This document shows positions 1-7,987 of a DNA stretch of 64,000 nucleotides, in pieces. The position numbers and the translations under genes were made by a program. Source of the DNA: Tropicimonas sp. IMCC6043 (GTDB taxonomy: Bacteria; Pseudomonadota; Alphaproteobacteria; Rhodobacterales; Rhodobacteraceae). Under the pieces are notes generated by a model. The model was not told where the DNA came from. It ran no database searches and saw only the letters and a list, made by a program, of their open reading frames with translations. The first letter of the stretch is position 1. The number at the start of each line of letters is the position of its first letter. Where the stretch lies: positions 54,704 through 118,703 of the forward strand of contig NZ_SELO01000010.1 of NCBI RefSeq assembly GCF_004146235.1, read 5' to 3'.

Positions 1-264
1 ACGGACGCGGAAGGTCGCGATCGACTTCTTGGCCTTGGTCACCACGGCCTGCTGGCCGGCGATGGCGGTGAGGTCGTCGGCGGCCGTCTTGGCCTTCTTG
101 GAGTCCTTCACGGCCTCGGTGCCCGCACCGATATTGAGCACGATCTTCTCGAGCTTCGGGATCTGCATCTCGTTCTTGTAGGAGAATTCCTCCTTCAGAG
201 CGGCGCGGATCTTGTTCTTGTACTCGGCCTTGAGGCGCGGGGTGTAAGTGGCGGTATCGAGCAT
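1..264 (-). CDS. rplE: 50S ribosomal protein L5, N-terminal part (runs off the window)
   Basis: Ribosomal protein L5 of the large subunit, which contacts 5S rRNA in the central protuberance. The 88 codons present begin [15 protein letters not shown] and contain the typical L5 stretch [12 protein letters not shown]; the C-terminal half lies beyond base 1. The ATG overlaps the TGA of rplX (ATGA), the tight coupling usual in spc operons. It is the last visible gene of the left ribosomal block and is transcribed leftward out of the window. Confidence 0.95.
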   Translation of the reverse strand, partial: MLDTATYTPRLKAEYKNKIRAALKEEFSYKNEMQIPKLEKIVLNIGAGTEAVKDSKKAKTAADDLTAIAGQQAVVTKAKKSIATFRVR

Positions 265-569
265 CAGATCACGTCCCCCGTGGTCTTCGCGAAGCGGACC
301 TTCTTGCCGTCTTCCTCGCGGAAGCCGACACGGGTCGCCTTGCCGTTGGCGTCGACGATGGCGAGGTTCGACAGGTCAACCGGCATCGCCCGGGCGATGC
401 GGCCACCTTGCGAATTCTGCGTCTGCTTGGTGTGGCGGATGGCGATGTTGATGCCGCCGACGACGGCCTTGCCGGCCTTCGGGTCGACGCGCTCGATCTC
501 GCCGGTCTTGCCCTTGTCCTTGCCGGCAAGGACGACGACCTTGTCACCTTTGCGGAGTTTGGCAGCCAT
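264..569 (-). CDS. rplX: 50S ribosomal protein L24
   Basis: Ribosomal protein L24, an assembly-initiator protein of the large subunit. The 101-residue product starts [16 protein letters not shown], the conserved KOW-type N-terminus (KGDKV, GKDKGK). The ATG at 569 shares one base with the rplN stop. A GTG one codon upstream is possible but would add only one residue, and ATG gives the usual MAAKL start. It lies between rplN and rplE in the normal spc order. Confidence 0.95.
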   Translation of the reverse strand: MAAKLRKGDKVVVLAGKDKGKTGEIERVDPKAGKAVVGGINIAIRHTKQTQNSQGGRIARAMPVDLSNLAIVDANGKATRVGFREEDGKKVRFAKTTGDVI

Positions 570-937
570 CACAGCACCTCCGGGGCGAGCGAGATGATCT
601 TCATGAAGTTCTTGGCGCGCAGCTCGCGAACCACCGGGCCGAAGATACGGGTGCCGATCGGCTCGCCGTTGTTTCCCAGGATCACGGCCGCGTTGCGGTC
701 GAAGCGGATGGCGGTGCCGTCTTCGCGACGGACTTCCTTGGCGGTCCGGACGACGACGGCCTTGCGCACGTCACCCTTCTTCACACGGCCGCGCGGGATT
801 GCTTCCTTGACCGACACCACGATGATGTCGCCCACGGATGCGTATTTCCGCTTCGAGCCGCCGAGGACCTTGATGCACTGCACCCGGCGTGCGCCGGAAT
901 TGTCAGCGACATCCAGATTGGTCTGCATCTGGATCAT
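569..937 (-). CDS. rplN: 50S ribosomal protein L14
   Basis: Ribosomal protein L14, full length at 122 residues. It begins [17 protein letters not shown], the nearly invariant L14 N-terminus, and contains [13 protein letters not shown] and the [14 protein letters not shown] segment. It overlaps rplX by one base. The preceding gap to rpsQ is about 78 bp, longer than the other joints in this block. Confidence 0.97.
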   Translation of the reverse strand: MIQMQTNLDVADNSGARRVQCIKVLGGSKRKYASVGDIIVVSVKEAIPRGRVKKGDVRKAVVVRTAKEVRREDGTAIRFDRNAAVILGNNGEPIGTRIFGPVVRELRAKNFMKIISLAPEVL

Positions 938-1015
938 GAGGTTTCTCCCGACCTTTGGGGGATGTTCTGGTTGTTCCCCCCAGGGTTTCGATCAAACCGG
1001 ATTGTGACGGCGGCC

Positions 1016-1249
1016 TCAGGAGGCCGAAATCACCTCCCAGCGCTTGGTTTTCGAGATCGGCGCACATTCCTGGATGCGGACGCTGTCGCCGGCCTTGAAT
1101 TCGTTCTTCGGGTCATGCGCCCGGTATTTCTTCGAGGACCGGACGGTCTTGGCCAGAAGCGGGTGCTTGTAGCGCCGCTCCACCAGCACGGTGACGGTCT
1201 GCTCGTTCTTGTCCGAGGTGACGGTGCCTCTGAGGATACGCTTGGGCAT
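1016..1249 (-). CDS. rpsQ: 30S ribosomal protein S17
   Basis: Ribosomal protein S17, a primary 16S rRNA binder with an OB fold. The 77-residue product starts [19 protein letters not shown] and contains the signature [10 protein letters not shown] and the [12 protein letters not shown] segment. It lies 3 bp after rpmC, so the two are translationally close. No anomaly was seen. Confidence 0.97.
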   Translation of the reverse strand: MPKRILRGTVTSDKNEQTVTVLVERRYKHPLLAKTVRSSKKYRAHDPKNEFKAGDSVRIQECAPISKTKRWEVISAS

Positions 1250-1252
1250 TGG

Positions 1253-1459
1253 TTAAGCCTCCGACGCGGCAGAGGCCGCCTTTTCGTTCAGAACGGTCTT
1301 CACGCGGGCCACATCACGGCGGATCTGGCGCACGCGCGCGGTGTTTTCCATGGCGCCCGTGGCCTGCTGGAATCGCAGGTTGAAGGCTTCCTTCTTCAGG
1401 TCGGTCAGTTTCTCGCGGAGCTGGTCCGGAGTCTGATCGCGAAGTTCGCTGGCGTTCAT
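1253..1459 (-). CDS. rpmC: 50S ribosomal protein L29
   Basis: Ribosomal protein L29, a short helical hairpin protein near the exit tunnel. I start it at the ATG of [14 protein letters not shown], 68 residues, because an AGAAAGGA Shine-Dalgarno sequence sits 7 bases upstream; a second ATG two codons earlier and a TTG at 1477 lie on or before that site. The signature [12 protein letters not shown] and [16 protein letters not shown] are present. It is the first gene of the left block. The rplP gene that normally precedes it is 10.3 kb away, so this block must have its own promoter in the 435-bp gap that follows. Confidence 0.93.
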   Translation of the reverse strand: MNASELRDQTPDQLREKLTDLKKEAFNLRFQQATGAMENTARVRQIRRDVARVKTVLNEKAASAASEA

Positions 1460-1654
1460 CGCCATTTCCTTTCTCAAAACGCCAGTGAGCCCCTGATGGT
1501 CAGGGTCACTCGGGACCTGGCGGATGATTAGACGTCAAAACGCACGAATCCCGTCGCCGGGAACCCGTGAGATGCCGCTCTATAAGGGTGAGTCTCGGGG
1601 AGGGCAAGGAAAAAAGGCCCGTGGAAGCGCGCTGGCTGCGCCATGCACACCGAG

Positions 1655-1813
1655 AGGGCGATCAGACCGGGTCACGTTCGACCTCGGGAGGGCGTCCGAA
1701 ACGACGCAGCGATGCACTTTATGGTGCAACCCGCTGCAACGCTGGTTCTTCCGGCAAGGTCGCAAAACGCCCTCCCTGGGGGGAGGTCGGGCGTGGCCCG
1801 GGCTGATCGCCCT
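1655..1813 (+). repeat. Dispersed palindromic element, copy A
   Basis: A 159-bp element with near-perfect terminal inverted repeats of about 30 bp: the left end starts AGGGCGATCAGACCGGG and the right end finishes CCCGGGCTGATCGCCCT. The core contains GCACTTTATGGTGCAAC and GGCAAGGTCGCAAAACGCCC. It occupies most of the 435-bp gap upstream of rpmC, where I see no other gene. Copies B and C in this window share core and orientation. There is no coding capacity for a transposase. It is either a miniature non-autonomous element or a structured RNA/DNA repeat. Confidence 0.8.
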
Positions 1814-1894
1814 GGCCGGCAGGTGGTGAAGGTGCGCCCGATTATCCTTCGCCCGCGACCACCGCCCCCGCAATTGGGGCCGCCACGTTACTCC

Positions 1895-2185
1895 TCAGCG
1901 GCAGCTTTCACAGGCCGAATAGCCATGCTCGGCAATGGCGTCGGCCTCTTCCCGACCCGATAGCTTGACGAGCCGCCCGCCGGACAGCTTGGCAAAGTAT
2001 TCGCCGCTCTGCTTGTGTTGGACGACCTCGATATTCGCCGCCATGGTCTCCTCCAGGAAACGATCGATCCGGGCCCGGCCCGCTTCGGAAGACAGCGCAT
2101 AGATGAGAAAGAACAGGAGCCCGACACAGCCCACGATCGTGACGAGGACAGTCGGCTTCTGCCGCGTGTGGTCGTCCCAAAGCAT
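1895..2185 (-). CDS. Small membrane protein of unknown function
   Basis: I do not recognise the family. The 96-residue product has one clear hydrophobic segment at about residues 13-32 (VLVTIVGCVGLLFFLIYAL) after a charged N-terminus. A soluble tail follows with a region resembling short sensor-like or scaffold tails (GEYFAKLSGGRLVKL) and a C-terminus ending YSACESCR, with a CxxC pair that could bind metal or form a disulfide. It lies inside the ribosomal-cluster insert, convergent to repeat copy A. Support is the membrane segment plus the ordinary amino acid composition of the tail; no partner gene is adjacent. Confidence 0.5.
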   Translation of the reverse strand: MLWDDHTRQKPTVLVTIVGCVGLLFFLIYALSSEAGRARIDRFLEETMAANIEVVQHKQSGEYFAKLSGGRLVKLSGREEADAIAEHGYSACESCR

Positions 2186-2397
2186 CGCGCGCCCCCTTTT
2201 CGCCGGACTGACCGGGCAATGCTACCAGATCCGTCGCGATCTGCCCAACATCCGCGACGTCCGGCGTGGGGCGGGCGGACCGGCACTTCGTTCGTCCGCA
2301 AGATCGATCCGGGACGCATCTCCCTTCTGCCGCCCCAAGACTCGACATGTGACGCATCCAAACTAGACTTTGGCATCTGTTTAGCAGGGAGGCTACA

Positions 2398-3978
2398 ATG
2401 TTAAGATTAACGACTGTCACCGCAGTCGCTGTGTGCGCGTTGGTAGGTTTTGCTTCGGCGCAGGAAAACGAGCGTCCGAACATCCTAGTCATCTGGGGCG
2501 ACGATATCGGGTGGTCCAACCTGTCCGCCTACAATCATGCGGTGATGGGCTACTCGACACCCAATATCGATCGGATCGCCCAGGAGGGCATCCTCTTCAC
2601 CGATCACTATGCCCAACCGAGTTGCACCGCCGGTCGCGCTGCCTTCATCACCGGGCAGTATCCGATCCGCTCTGGCATGACGACGGTTGGCCAGCCTGGC
2701 TCGCCGCTCGGACTTCAGCCGGATTCGCCCACGCTGGCCGAGCTTCTGAAGGCAGAGGGCTATCGCACCGGACAGTTCGGCAAGAACCACCTCGGCGACC
2801 GGAACGAACATCTTCCGACCAATCACGGCTTCGACGAGTTCTTCGGCAACCTCTATCACCTCAACACGCAGGAAGAAGCCGAGCAGCGCGACTACCAGCG
2901 CTTTGGCGAAGCCTTCTCCGGGTCTCTCGAAGCCTATGAAGAGCGCTTCGGCACGCGCGGCGTGCTGCACAGCTTTGCCACGGAAGAGTTCGACGAGACC
3001 GAAAGCGAACGCTTCGGCGTCGTCGGCTACCAGACGATTGAGGACACCGGCCCGCTGACGCAGGAGCGGATGAAGACCTTCGACACCGAGGAGATGATCC
3101 CGCGCGCACTCGATTTCATGGCCGCCTCGCAGGACGCCGGGGATCCCTTTTTCGTCTGGCTGAACACCAGTCGGATGCACCTCTACACGCGGCTGCGCGA
3201 CGAAAGCCGCTATCTCGCGGAGGAGTTCACCCACGAGGAGGACTACTACGGTTCAGGCATGATCGAGCATGACATGGATATCGGTCATGTCTTGGACTGG
3301 CTGGAAGAGCGCGGGCTGAGCGACAACACCATTGTCTGGTACTCCACCGACAACGGCCCCGAACATGCATCCTGGCCGCATGGCGGCACGACACCGTTCC
3401 GCGGCGAGAAGATGACGACCTATGAAGGCGGCATCCGCGTGCCTTCCGTGATCCGCTGGCCTGGCGTCTTGCCCGAGGGCGTGACGAAAAACGGCATTCA
3501 GGCGCATCAGGACATGTTCACGACGCTTGCCGTGGCAGCCGGGATCGAAGATCCGGTGGCACGCGTGCGGGAAGAGATGGACCAGTATATCGACGGCGTG
3601 AACAACCTGCCCTACTGGCTGGGCGAGGCAGAGCAATCGGCGCGCAACCACATCTTCCACTACTATGAAAGCCAGCTCACCGCCGTGCGGATGGGTCCGT
3701 GGAAGTTCCACTTCTCCACCAAGGAGGATTACTACGCCAACGTGGTTGCCCGCACGATGCCACTCATCTTCAACATTCGCTCGGACCCGTACGAGAGCTA
3801 CGACAGCATCGACAGCTACGGGCACCTGACCCAAAAGATCTCATGGCTGTTCCAACCCATGAGCGTGCTGATGGGCGAGCACCTGCAATCCCTCGCCGAC
3901 TACCCGCCGGTCCAGGGCGGCTCGTCCTTCGACATGTCGAACGTTGTCGAAGAGTTCATCAACAAGGCGCGGCAATAG
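2398..3978 (+). CDS. Secreted Cys-type sulfatase (arylsulfatase family)
   Basis: Type I sulfatase that hydrolyses sulfate esters, probably in the periplasm. The 526 residues start with a signal peptide (about 1-21, ending ASA). Metal ligands appear as WGDD (D35, D36). The formylglycine motif is C76-T-A-G-R80, a cysteine-type site that needs oxidation by a formylglycine-generating enzyme; no such gene is in the window. STDNGPE (D318, N319) and the following [10 protein letters not shown] fit the active-site region. The RBS AGGGAGG lies 6 bases before the ATG. It stands alone on the plus strand and is followed by a 12-bp stem-loop. The substrate cannot be told from the sequence. Confidence 0.9.
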   Translation: MLRLTTVTAVAVCALVGFASAQENERPNILVIWGDDIGWSNLSAYNHAVMGYSTPNIDRIAQEGILFTDHYAQPSCTAGRAAFITGQYPIRSGMTTVGQPGSPLGLQPDSPTLAELLKAEGYRTGQFGKNHLGDRNEHLPTNHGFDEFFGNLYHLNTQEEAEQRDYQRFGEAFSGSLEAYEERFGTRGVLHSFATEEFDETESERFGVVGYQTIEDTGPLTQERMKTFDTEEMIPRALDFMAASQDAGDPFFVWLNTSRMHLYTRLRDESRYLAEEFTHEEDYYGSGMIEHDMDIGHVLDWLEERGLSDNTIVWYSTDNGPEHASWPHGGTTPFRGEKMTTYEGGIRVPSVIRWPGVLPEGVTKNGIQAHQDMFTTLAVAAGIEDPVARVREEMDQYIDGVNNLPYWLGEAEQSARNHIFHYYESQLTAVRMGPWKFHFSTKEDYYANVVARTMPLIFNIRSDPYESYDSIDSYGHLTQKISWLFQPMSVLMGEHLQSLADYPPVQGGSSFDMSNVVEEFINKARQ

Positions 3979-4053
3979 GCCGGCCCATCCGCGGCGGGGC
4001 GCCACCTGCGTTCCGCCCGGATGAGGTCATGCCGATCGCCTGATCGTCAAAGG

Positions 4054-4083
4054 AAGGAGCGGCGCGACCCGGCGCCGCTCCTT
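4054..4083 (+). terminator. Stem-loop after the sulfatase gene
   Basis: A 12-bp perfect stem (AAGGAGCGGCGC pairing with GCGCCGCTCCTT) with a short loop, 75 bases after the sulfatase stop. No long T-run follows on either strand, so it may be a weak terminator or an mRNA 3' end stabiliser shared with the convergent gene ending at 4213. Confidence 0.6.
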
Positions 4084-4212
4084 CGCTTCGGGATGACCAT
4101 CCAGCCGGCAATCGCCGGCCGGAGCGGCAGGATGCCATGAAGGGGCTTGGTGCGTTCGGATGACCCCGAGACCGGAAGGCGCGGCCCTTTTCCGACTTCG
4201 GCCCCGCGCTGG

Positions 4213-4533
4213 TCAAGCCGGTTCGGCGTCCGGGGCGAAAACGCCTTCCTCCCGCAGGGCAAAGAGAAACTCGTGGATATCGATGTCCGGCGCCGCGACG
4301 ACCTTGTAGGCGGCGGGGATCGTCTTCGCCAGTTCGGTCTCCCGAAAGGCCAGCATCGCCTCGCGTGACTTCCAGACATAGAAGCCGCCGTAGTGATTGG
4401 GCTTGTTGAGCTTCAGGTAGAACTTCTGGACCAGGCCATCGATTGCGCGGAACTGCGGCGCGCGCGCTTCGGCGACGGCCATCACCTCATCCTCGGAAAG
4501 CGACGTTTCGAACTGAACGAATTGAACGAACAT
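4213..4533 (-). CDS. YdhR-like ferredoxin-fold (ABM/mono-oxygenase-type) protein
   Basis: A 106-residue cytosolic protein resembling the YdhR family of dimeric alpha/beta-barrel proteins, often annotated as putative mono-oxygenases without proven activity. Supporting features are the N-terminal strand MFVQFVQFET, a helix, the LVQKFYLKL strand, and the GGFYVWKSREAMLAF pattern typical of these folds. The start at 4533 is chosen because AGGAG sits 9 bases upstream; longer in-frame starts would run into the divergent promoter region. It is divergent from the LysR gene at 4663, the usual layout of a LysR regulator and its target. Confidence 0.75.
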   Translation of the reverse strand: MFVQFVQFETSLSEDEVMAVAEARAPQFRAIDGLVQKFYLKLNKPNHYGGFYVWKSREAMLAFRETELAKTIPAAYKVVAAPDIDIHEFLFALREEGVFAPDAEPA

Positions 4534-4662
4534 TGTGTTTCTCCTGTTCCCGGGATGCCGCGGCTGGCATCGCCTCCGTGAAACCAGCATGCCCTGTTTT
4601 CTTTTGCCCCGGAATCCGCCAAGTTCGTAAGGTCAGCTTGCAAAAACGGACAGGGGGCCAGG

Positions 4663-5643
4663 ATGCCCAGGACGACCGAGTTGCAGACCACCCACCGGGT
4701 CCTCGAGTGGAACGACCTTGCCGTCATTCTGGCGATTGGCCGGTCCGGCAGCCTGTCGGGGGCCGCGCGTTCCCTGGGCAAGACCCACAGCACGGTGTTT
4801 CGAAGGATCAAGGCGATCGAGGAGAAGGTCGGCGTGCGCTTCTTCGATGCCTTCGACAGCGGCTACGTTCCGACCGATGCGGGGCGCTCCGCGATCGCCT
4901 GTGCGGAGCGTATCGAGGGCGAGGTGCACGCCCTGGGGATCGAGGTTCTGGGGCTGGACGAGAAACTCGGCGGCCGGGTCCGGGTCACCTGCCCCGAGGC
5001 ATTTGCCGAGGACCACGCGCCCGGGCTGATGGCGGGCTTCATCCGCAGGCATCCCGAGATCAGGATCGACGTGAGCCCCGGCCATGGCGCCGTCGATCTC
5101 AACCGGCGCGAAGCGGAGATCGCCATCCGCGCGACGCGGAAACCGCCGGACACCGCCTTCGGCCGCAAGATCTGTCCATTCCGTTTCGCGCTCTATGCCA
5201 GCCCGGACTACATCGGGAACGCGCCGGAGCAACCACTGGCCGACCACCCGTTCTGCATGATCGAGGGGACGGTGAACTGGCTGATCCCCACGATCTGGAA
5301 GACCCGCGAAGATGGAGAGGATCGCGCCGTCTTCCAGTGCCGGGCCTCGCGCGCCGTTCAGAACGCCGCCGCCGAAGGTCTCGGACTGACCTGCCTGCCC
5401 TGCTACGTGGGCGACCCCGATCCTCGCCTCGTCCGTGTCTCGGATCCGATCGAAAGCATCGACATGGACCTTTGGGTGATCACCCATCCCGAGCTGCGGA
5501 ACACCGCGCGCGTGCGGTCGCTGATGGCCTTTCTCTACGAGGAACTGGCCGCGCAGGCCGACCTCTGGGGAGGACGGACGACGTCGACCGGCGCGCACAA
5601 CCTGCTACGGCGAAAGGGATGGGACCCGACGGCGCGCGAATAG
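4663..5643 (+). CDS. LysR-family transcriptional regulator
   Basis: A 326-residue LysR-type regulator. The N-terminal winged helix (about residues 18-75) contains the classic pattern GSLSGAARSLGKTHSTVFRRIKAIE, followed by a substrate-binding domain (about 100-300) whose SPDYIG segment is typical. The 129-bp gap to the divergent YdhR-like gene presumably carries shared control sites; I could not fix a T-N11-A site with confidence. The inducer is unknown. Repeat copy B begins about 70 bp after its stop. Confidence 0.9.
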   Translation: MPRTTELQTTHRVLEWNDLAVILAIGRSGSLSGAARSLGKTHSTVFRRIKAIEEKVGVRFFDAFDSGYVPTDAGRSAIACAERIEGEVHALGIEVLGLDEKLGGRVRVTCPEAFAEDHAPGLMAGFIRRHPEIRIDVSPGHGAVDLNRREAEIAIRATRKPPDTAFGRKICPFRFALYASPDYIGNAPEQPLADHPFCMIEGTVNWLIPTIWKTREDGEDRAVFQCRASRAVQNAAAEGLGLTCLPCYVGDPDPRLVRVSDPIESIDMDLWVITHPELRNTARVRSLMAFLYEELAAQADLWGGRTTSTGAHNLLRRKGWDPTARE

Positions 5644-5712
5644 CCACGCTCGACGCGCATCTGAAATTCCGGGAGGTCGAGATCTGCCCGGCATCCTCGA
5701 TGACGGGAGGAT

Positions 5713-5908
5713 AGGCGACCGGACGCAGCCACACCTGGCCTCGGGAGGGCGCGCGCGCCTGCGGGACGAGGCACTTGATGGTGCAACCAACTGCCACGGC
5801 GATTCTTCTGGCAAGGTCGCAAAACGCCCTCCCGGGGGACTGAGGAGGGACCGTGGCCGCAGTGGAGCCGCATACGCCGACGAAGGGCGTGCCCCGGGCT
5901 GGTCGCCC
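5713..5908 (+). repeat. Dispersed palindromic element, copy B (enlarged)
   Basis: Second copy of the element seen at 1655 and 6979, in the same orientation. The core GAGGCACTTGATGGTGCAAC and GGCAAGGTCGCAAAACGCCC match copies A and C. The right arm carries about 40 extra bases (around 5840-5885) before the conserved GCCCCGGGCTGGTCGCCC end, and the left arm is more diverged. It fills most of the 354-bp gap between the LysR gene and the cytochrome gene; nothing else is seen there. Confidence 0.75.
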
Positions 5909-5997
5909 GGACCGACAAGCGGAGAGGGCGCGCTTTGCATTCCTGCATCCGCGACTGGAACCATTTTCCGTCAGCCTACCGTAGCGCGACCTTGGAG

Positions 5998-6564
5998 TTA
6001 GGGCACCAGGTCCCTGAGCTCCCCCGGGATATCGTCTTTCGAGATCTCGGACTGCACATCCGCATCGTGGACGAAGGCGACGATGTCAGCCAATTCCTGG
6101 CCATTCAACGCAATCATCTCGCCTAGCAGGTCTTCCTGCATCTGGGCCATAGCCGGTGCGCCGCGCCACATGCGGGCTGCGAATTCAAACGCGTTCATAG
6201 GTTGCGCCATGTCTGCAGCGTCAAACGATGGTCCAACCGCGCCGCCCACTCCATTCACGGAGTGGCAAACAATGCAGCCCTTTTTCATGAAGGCCTCCGC
6301 ACCGCGATGACTGTCCATCGTCGGCACGACGAGGCCGATGTCCATCAGAAAGTCCATCGTCCGACGCATGTCTTCTTCCGACACATCGTCCATCGCTTCG
6401 AAATCATGTTCATGATCGTGGCCCGCATGCATCTCACGCATGACGTCCAGCGTATGGGTGGCCGTTGGCTCGTCATGGCTATGATCACCGCTTCCCTCCG
6501 CGTATGAGATAGTCGCACAAAGTAGAGCAGGAATGGCGGTCAACAGTAGCTTGACAAATTGCAT
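5998..6564 (-). CDS. Periplasmic mono-haem cytochrome c with His-rich N-terminus
   Basis: A 188-residue exported c-type cytochrome. A signal peptide (about 1-22, ending SYA) is followed by a His/Asp-rich stretch with HSHDE and HAGHDHEHD (about 28-54), then the haem motif C97-I-V-C-H101 in GCIVCHSVNGVGG. A PMNAFEFAARMW segment and later methionines could supply the distal ligand. The start at 6564 has AAAGGGGG just upstream and gives a clean signal peptide; a longer start at 6639 would bury it. No partner oxidase or dehydrogenase is adjacent. The His-rich segment suggests metal (Cu, Ni or Zn) binding, which is inference. Confidence 0.85.
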   Translation of the reverse strand: MQFVKLLLTAIPALLCATISYAEGSGDHSHDEPTATHTLDVMREMHAGHDHEHDFEAMDDVSEEDMRRTMDFLMDIGLVVPTMDSHRGAEAFMKKGCIVCHSVNGVGGAVGPSFDAADMAQPMNAFEFAARMWRGAPAMAQMQEDLLGEMIALNGQELADIVAFVHDADVQSEISKDDIPGELRDLVP

Positions 6565-6832
6565 GGACGCCCCCTTTCGGCTCGTCGCATTCAGTCGCGC
6601 GATCGATACCGCTTCCAAGATGCCCGTGCAGTGAAGCAATACCTGATCGCCGTGTCCTCAATTCATACCATACTCGCGCGGTCGCTCAAACTCTTGCGCC
6701 TGCAGTCTGCTTCCGGGCGCTTATCAACCTCCGGCCTGCGCTCGGTTTGGCATCTGACAGGAACGCTCAGATGTCCTCCAAGCCGGCAACCCGCCCCACC
6801 CCTCACCCGTCCTCGAACCCACCAACTTTGGT

Positions 6833-6884
6833 CCGGGCGACCAACCCGGGCCGCGCCCGACCCTTCTCCCCCCGGGAGGACGCC
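6833..6884 (-). repeat. Half copy of the palindromic element (inverted)
   Basis: About 52 bases matching the right arm of copies A and C in reverse complement (CCGGGCGACCAACCCGGGCC, then CGCCCGACC and CCCCCCGGGAGG). The core and the other arm are missing, so this is a truncated or decayed copy. It lies in the 685-bp gap between the cytochrome gene and the antitoxin-like gene, which also holds copy C and no recognisable gene. Confidence 0.6.
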
Positions 6885-6978
6885 TTGGCGATGTCAATCA
6901 CCGCACATTCCTTGTTCGGGGCTTTGGGAGAAACCGCAGACCACAAGCGCCGCGGGCATCGAACCATCTCGCGACAGC

Positions 6979-7137
6979 AGGGCGATCAGACCGGGCCACG
7001 CCCGACCTCGGGAGGGCGCTCGCGCGGACGGGGCGAGGCACTTCATGGTGCAACCAACTGCCACGCCGGTTCTTCTGGCAAGGTTGCAAAACGCCCTCCC
7101 TGGGGGGAGGTCGGGCGTGGCCCGGGCTGGTCGCCCG
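6979..7137 (+). repeat. Dispersed palindromic element, copy C
   Basis: A 159-bp copy of the same length as copy A, with arms starting AGGGCGATCAGACCGGGCCA and ending CCCGGGCTGGTCGCCC. The core GGCACTTCATGGTGCAACCA and the TCTTCTGGCAAGGTTGCAAA segment are close to identical to copies A and B. The arms are almost fully self-complementary, so an RNA copy would fold into a long hairpin with the core as an apical domain. Confidence 0.8.
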
Positions 7138-7249
7138 GGCCGGCGGATGAAGAGGGCGTGACTGGATTTCGTAAGGCAGCCATTGCGGGTGGAGTCTTCG
7201 GCCTAGCACAGCTTCCGTCCACTCTTCCCATTGAGCGGTCATTCACGCC

Positions 7250-7588
7250 TCACCCCTCCTCAAACCCACCCCGATACCCGCCTTCCCCGGAACCGGGATA
7301 GAGCACCGCCCGCGGGCTCTGCCGTCCCGCCTCCTGTGCGGCGGCGAAGCGGCGGGCGATGTCCTCGAACTCGCGGCGCATCTGCTCGACCGAGCGGCCG
7401 TCGAACCGTTCGATCATCTCCAGGTCGCGCATCGAGACCACGGCGGCGAAAGGGCGGCCGTGTTTGGTCAGCAGGATGCGTTCGGGGACATGGGCGACCC
7501 GCGCGGTCCACCGGGCGATCTGCGTGCGGAAATCGCTGAGCGGGATCATGTGGGTCTTGACGGTCGGGTTGGGCAGCATCTCGGGCAT
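7250..7588 (-). CDS. Orphan Phd/YefM-like antitoxin-type protein
   Basis: A 112-residue protein with the hallmark N-terminal Phd/YefM pattern: IPLSDFRTQIARWTARVAH, then ERILLTKHGRPFAAVVSMRDLEMIER, the DNA-binding/dimerisation half of type II antitoxins. The C-terminal part is charged (REFEDIARRFAAAQE) and would normally bind the toxin. No RelE/Doc/PIN-like toxin gene flanks it on either side, so it appears orphaned or serves as a stand-alone regulator. Start 7588 is a guess; an ATG at 7579 or 7549 is also in frame. The 399-bp region upstream holds no gene. Confidence 0.65.
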   Translation of the reverse strand: MPEMLPNPTVKTHMIPLSDFRTQIARWTARVAHVPERILLTKHGRPFAAVVSMRDLEMIERFDGRSVEQMRREFEDIARRFAAAQEAGRQSPRAVLYPGSGEGGYRGGFEEG

Positions 7589-7987
7589 GGGCACATCTGA
7601 CCCCGCCAAGGTTTCGGAGCGGTTAACCGGGCGGGCGTCGGCGAGGCCGGGTGCGCGTCTTCGGTCTGTCTTTCGGTCGAAACCGGGGGACGGATTGACC
7701 GAAATCGCGTGCAATCCGGGATTCCGGGCGGTTGCGACGTGTGTCGCGAGGCGGAACCGGTCGAAACTCCGGTCCTGTCGGTCGGGACATGGGTCTAAGC
7801 CGTACCCGGTTTCGTGCATTCTGACCGAAAGCCGGGCACAAAGTCCGGCCCTTTTCGACAATACGGGCCGAAGCGCCTGTTTTCGCGCCGTTTTCGGCTT
7901 CGACGACCCGGGGCACACGCAAACCGTAGGCGGATCGTGGAAAGCAAGTTATGCTCAACGAAATGTGATAAGCAGGGAGTATCAGAC
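7589..7987. other. 399-bp intergenic region with recurring GGTCGAAAC / GACCGAAA words
   Basis: No gene is supported here. The word CGGTCGAAAC occurs at 7674 and 7758, and its near-complement GACCGAAA at 7697 and 7823, so related 8-10 base words recur four times in alternating orientation upstream of the symporter gene. They could be binding sites for a regulator, or chance in a GC-rich spacer. The RBS of the symporter (AGGGAG) ends the region. Confidence 0.4.

Noticed and set aside
1643..1963. Short peptide MVQP-ATLVLPAR-QNALPGG encoded in the repeat core
   Set aside because: A similar peptide is readable in copies A, B and C, but both strands give conserved peptides because the DNA itself is conserved, copy B hits an early stop, and no RBS is conserved before the ATG.
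1655..7137. Repeat copies as a CRISPR array or an insertion sequence
   Set aside because: Spacing between copies is kilobases, not uniform spacers, and there is no transposase frame within or beside any copy.
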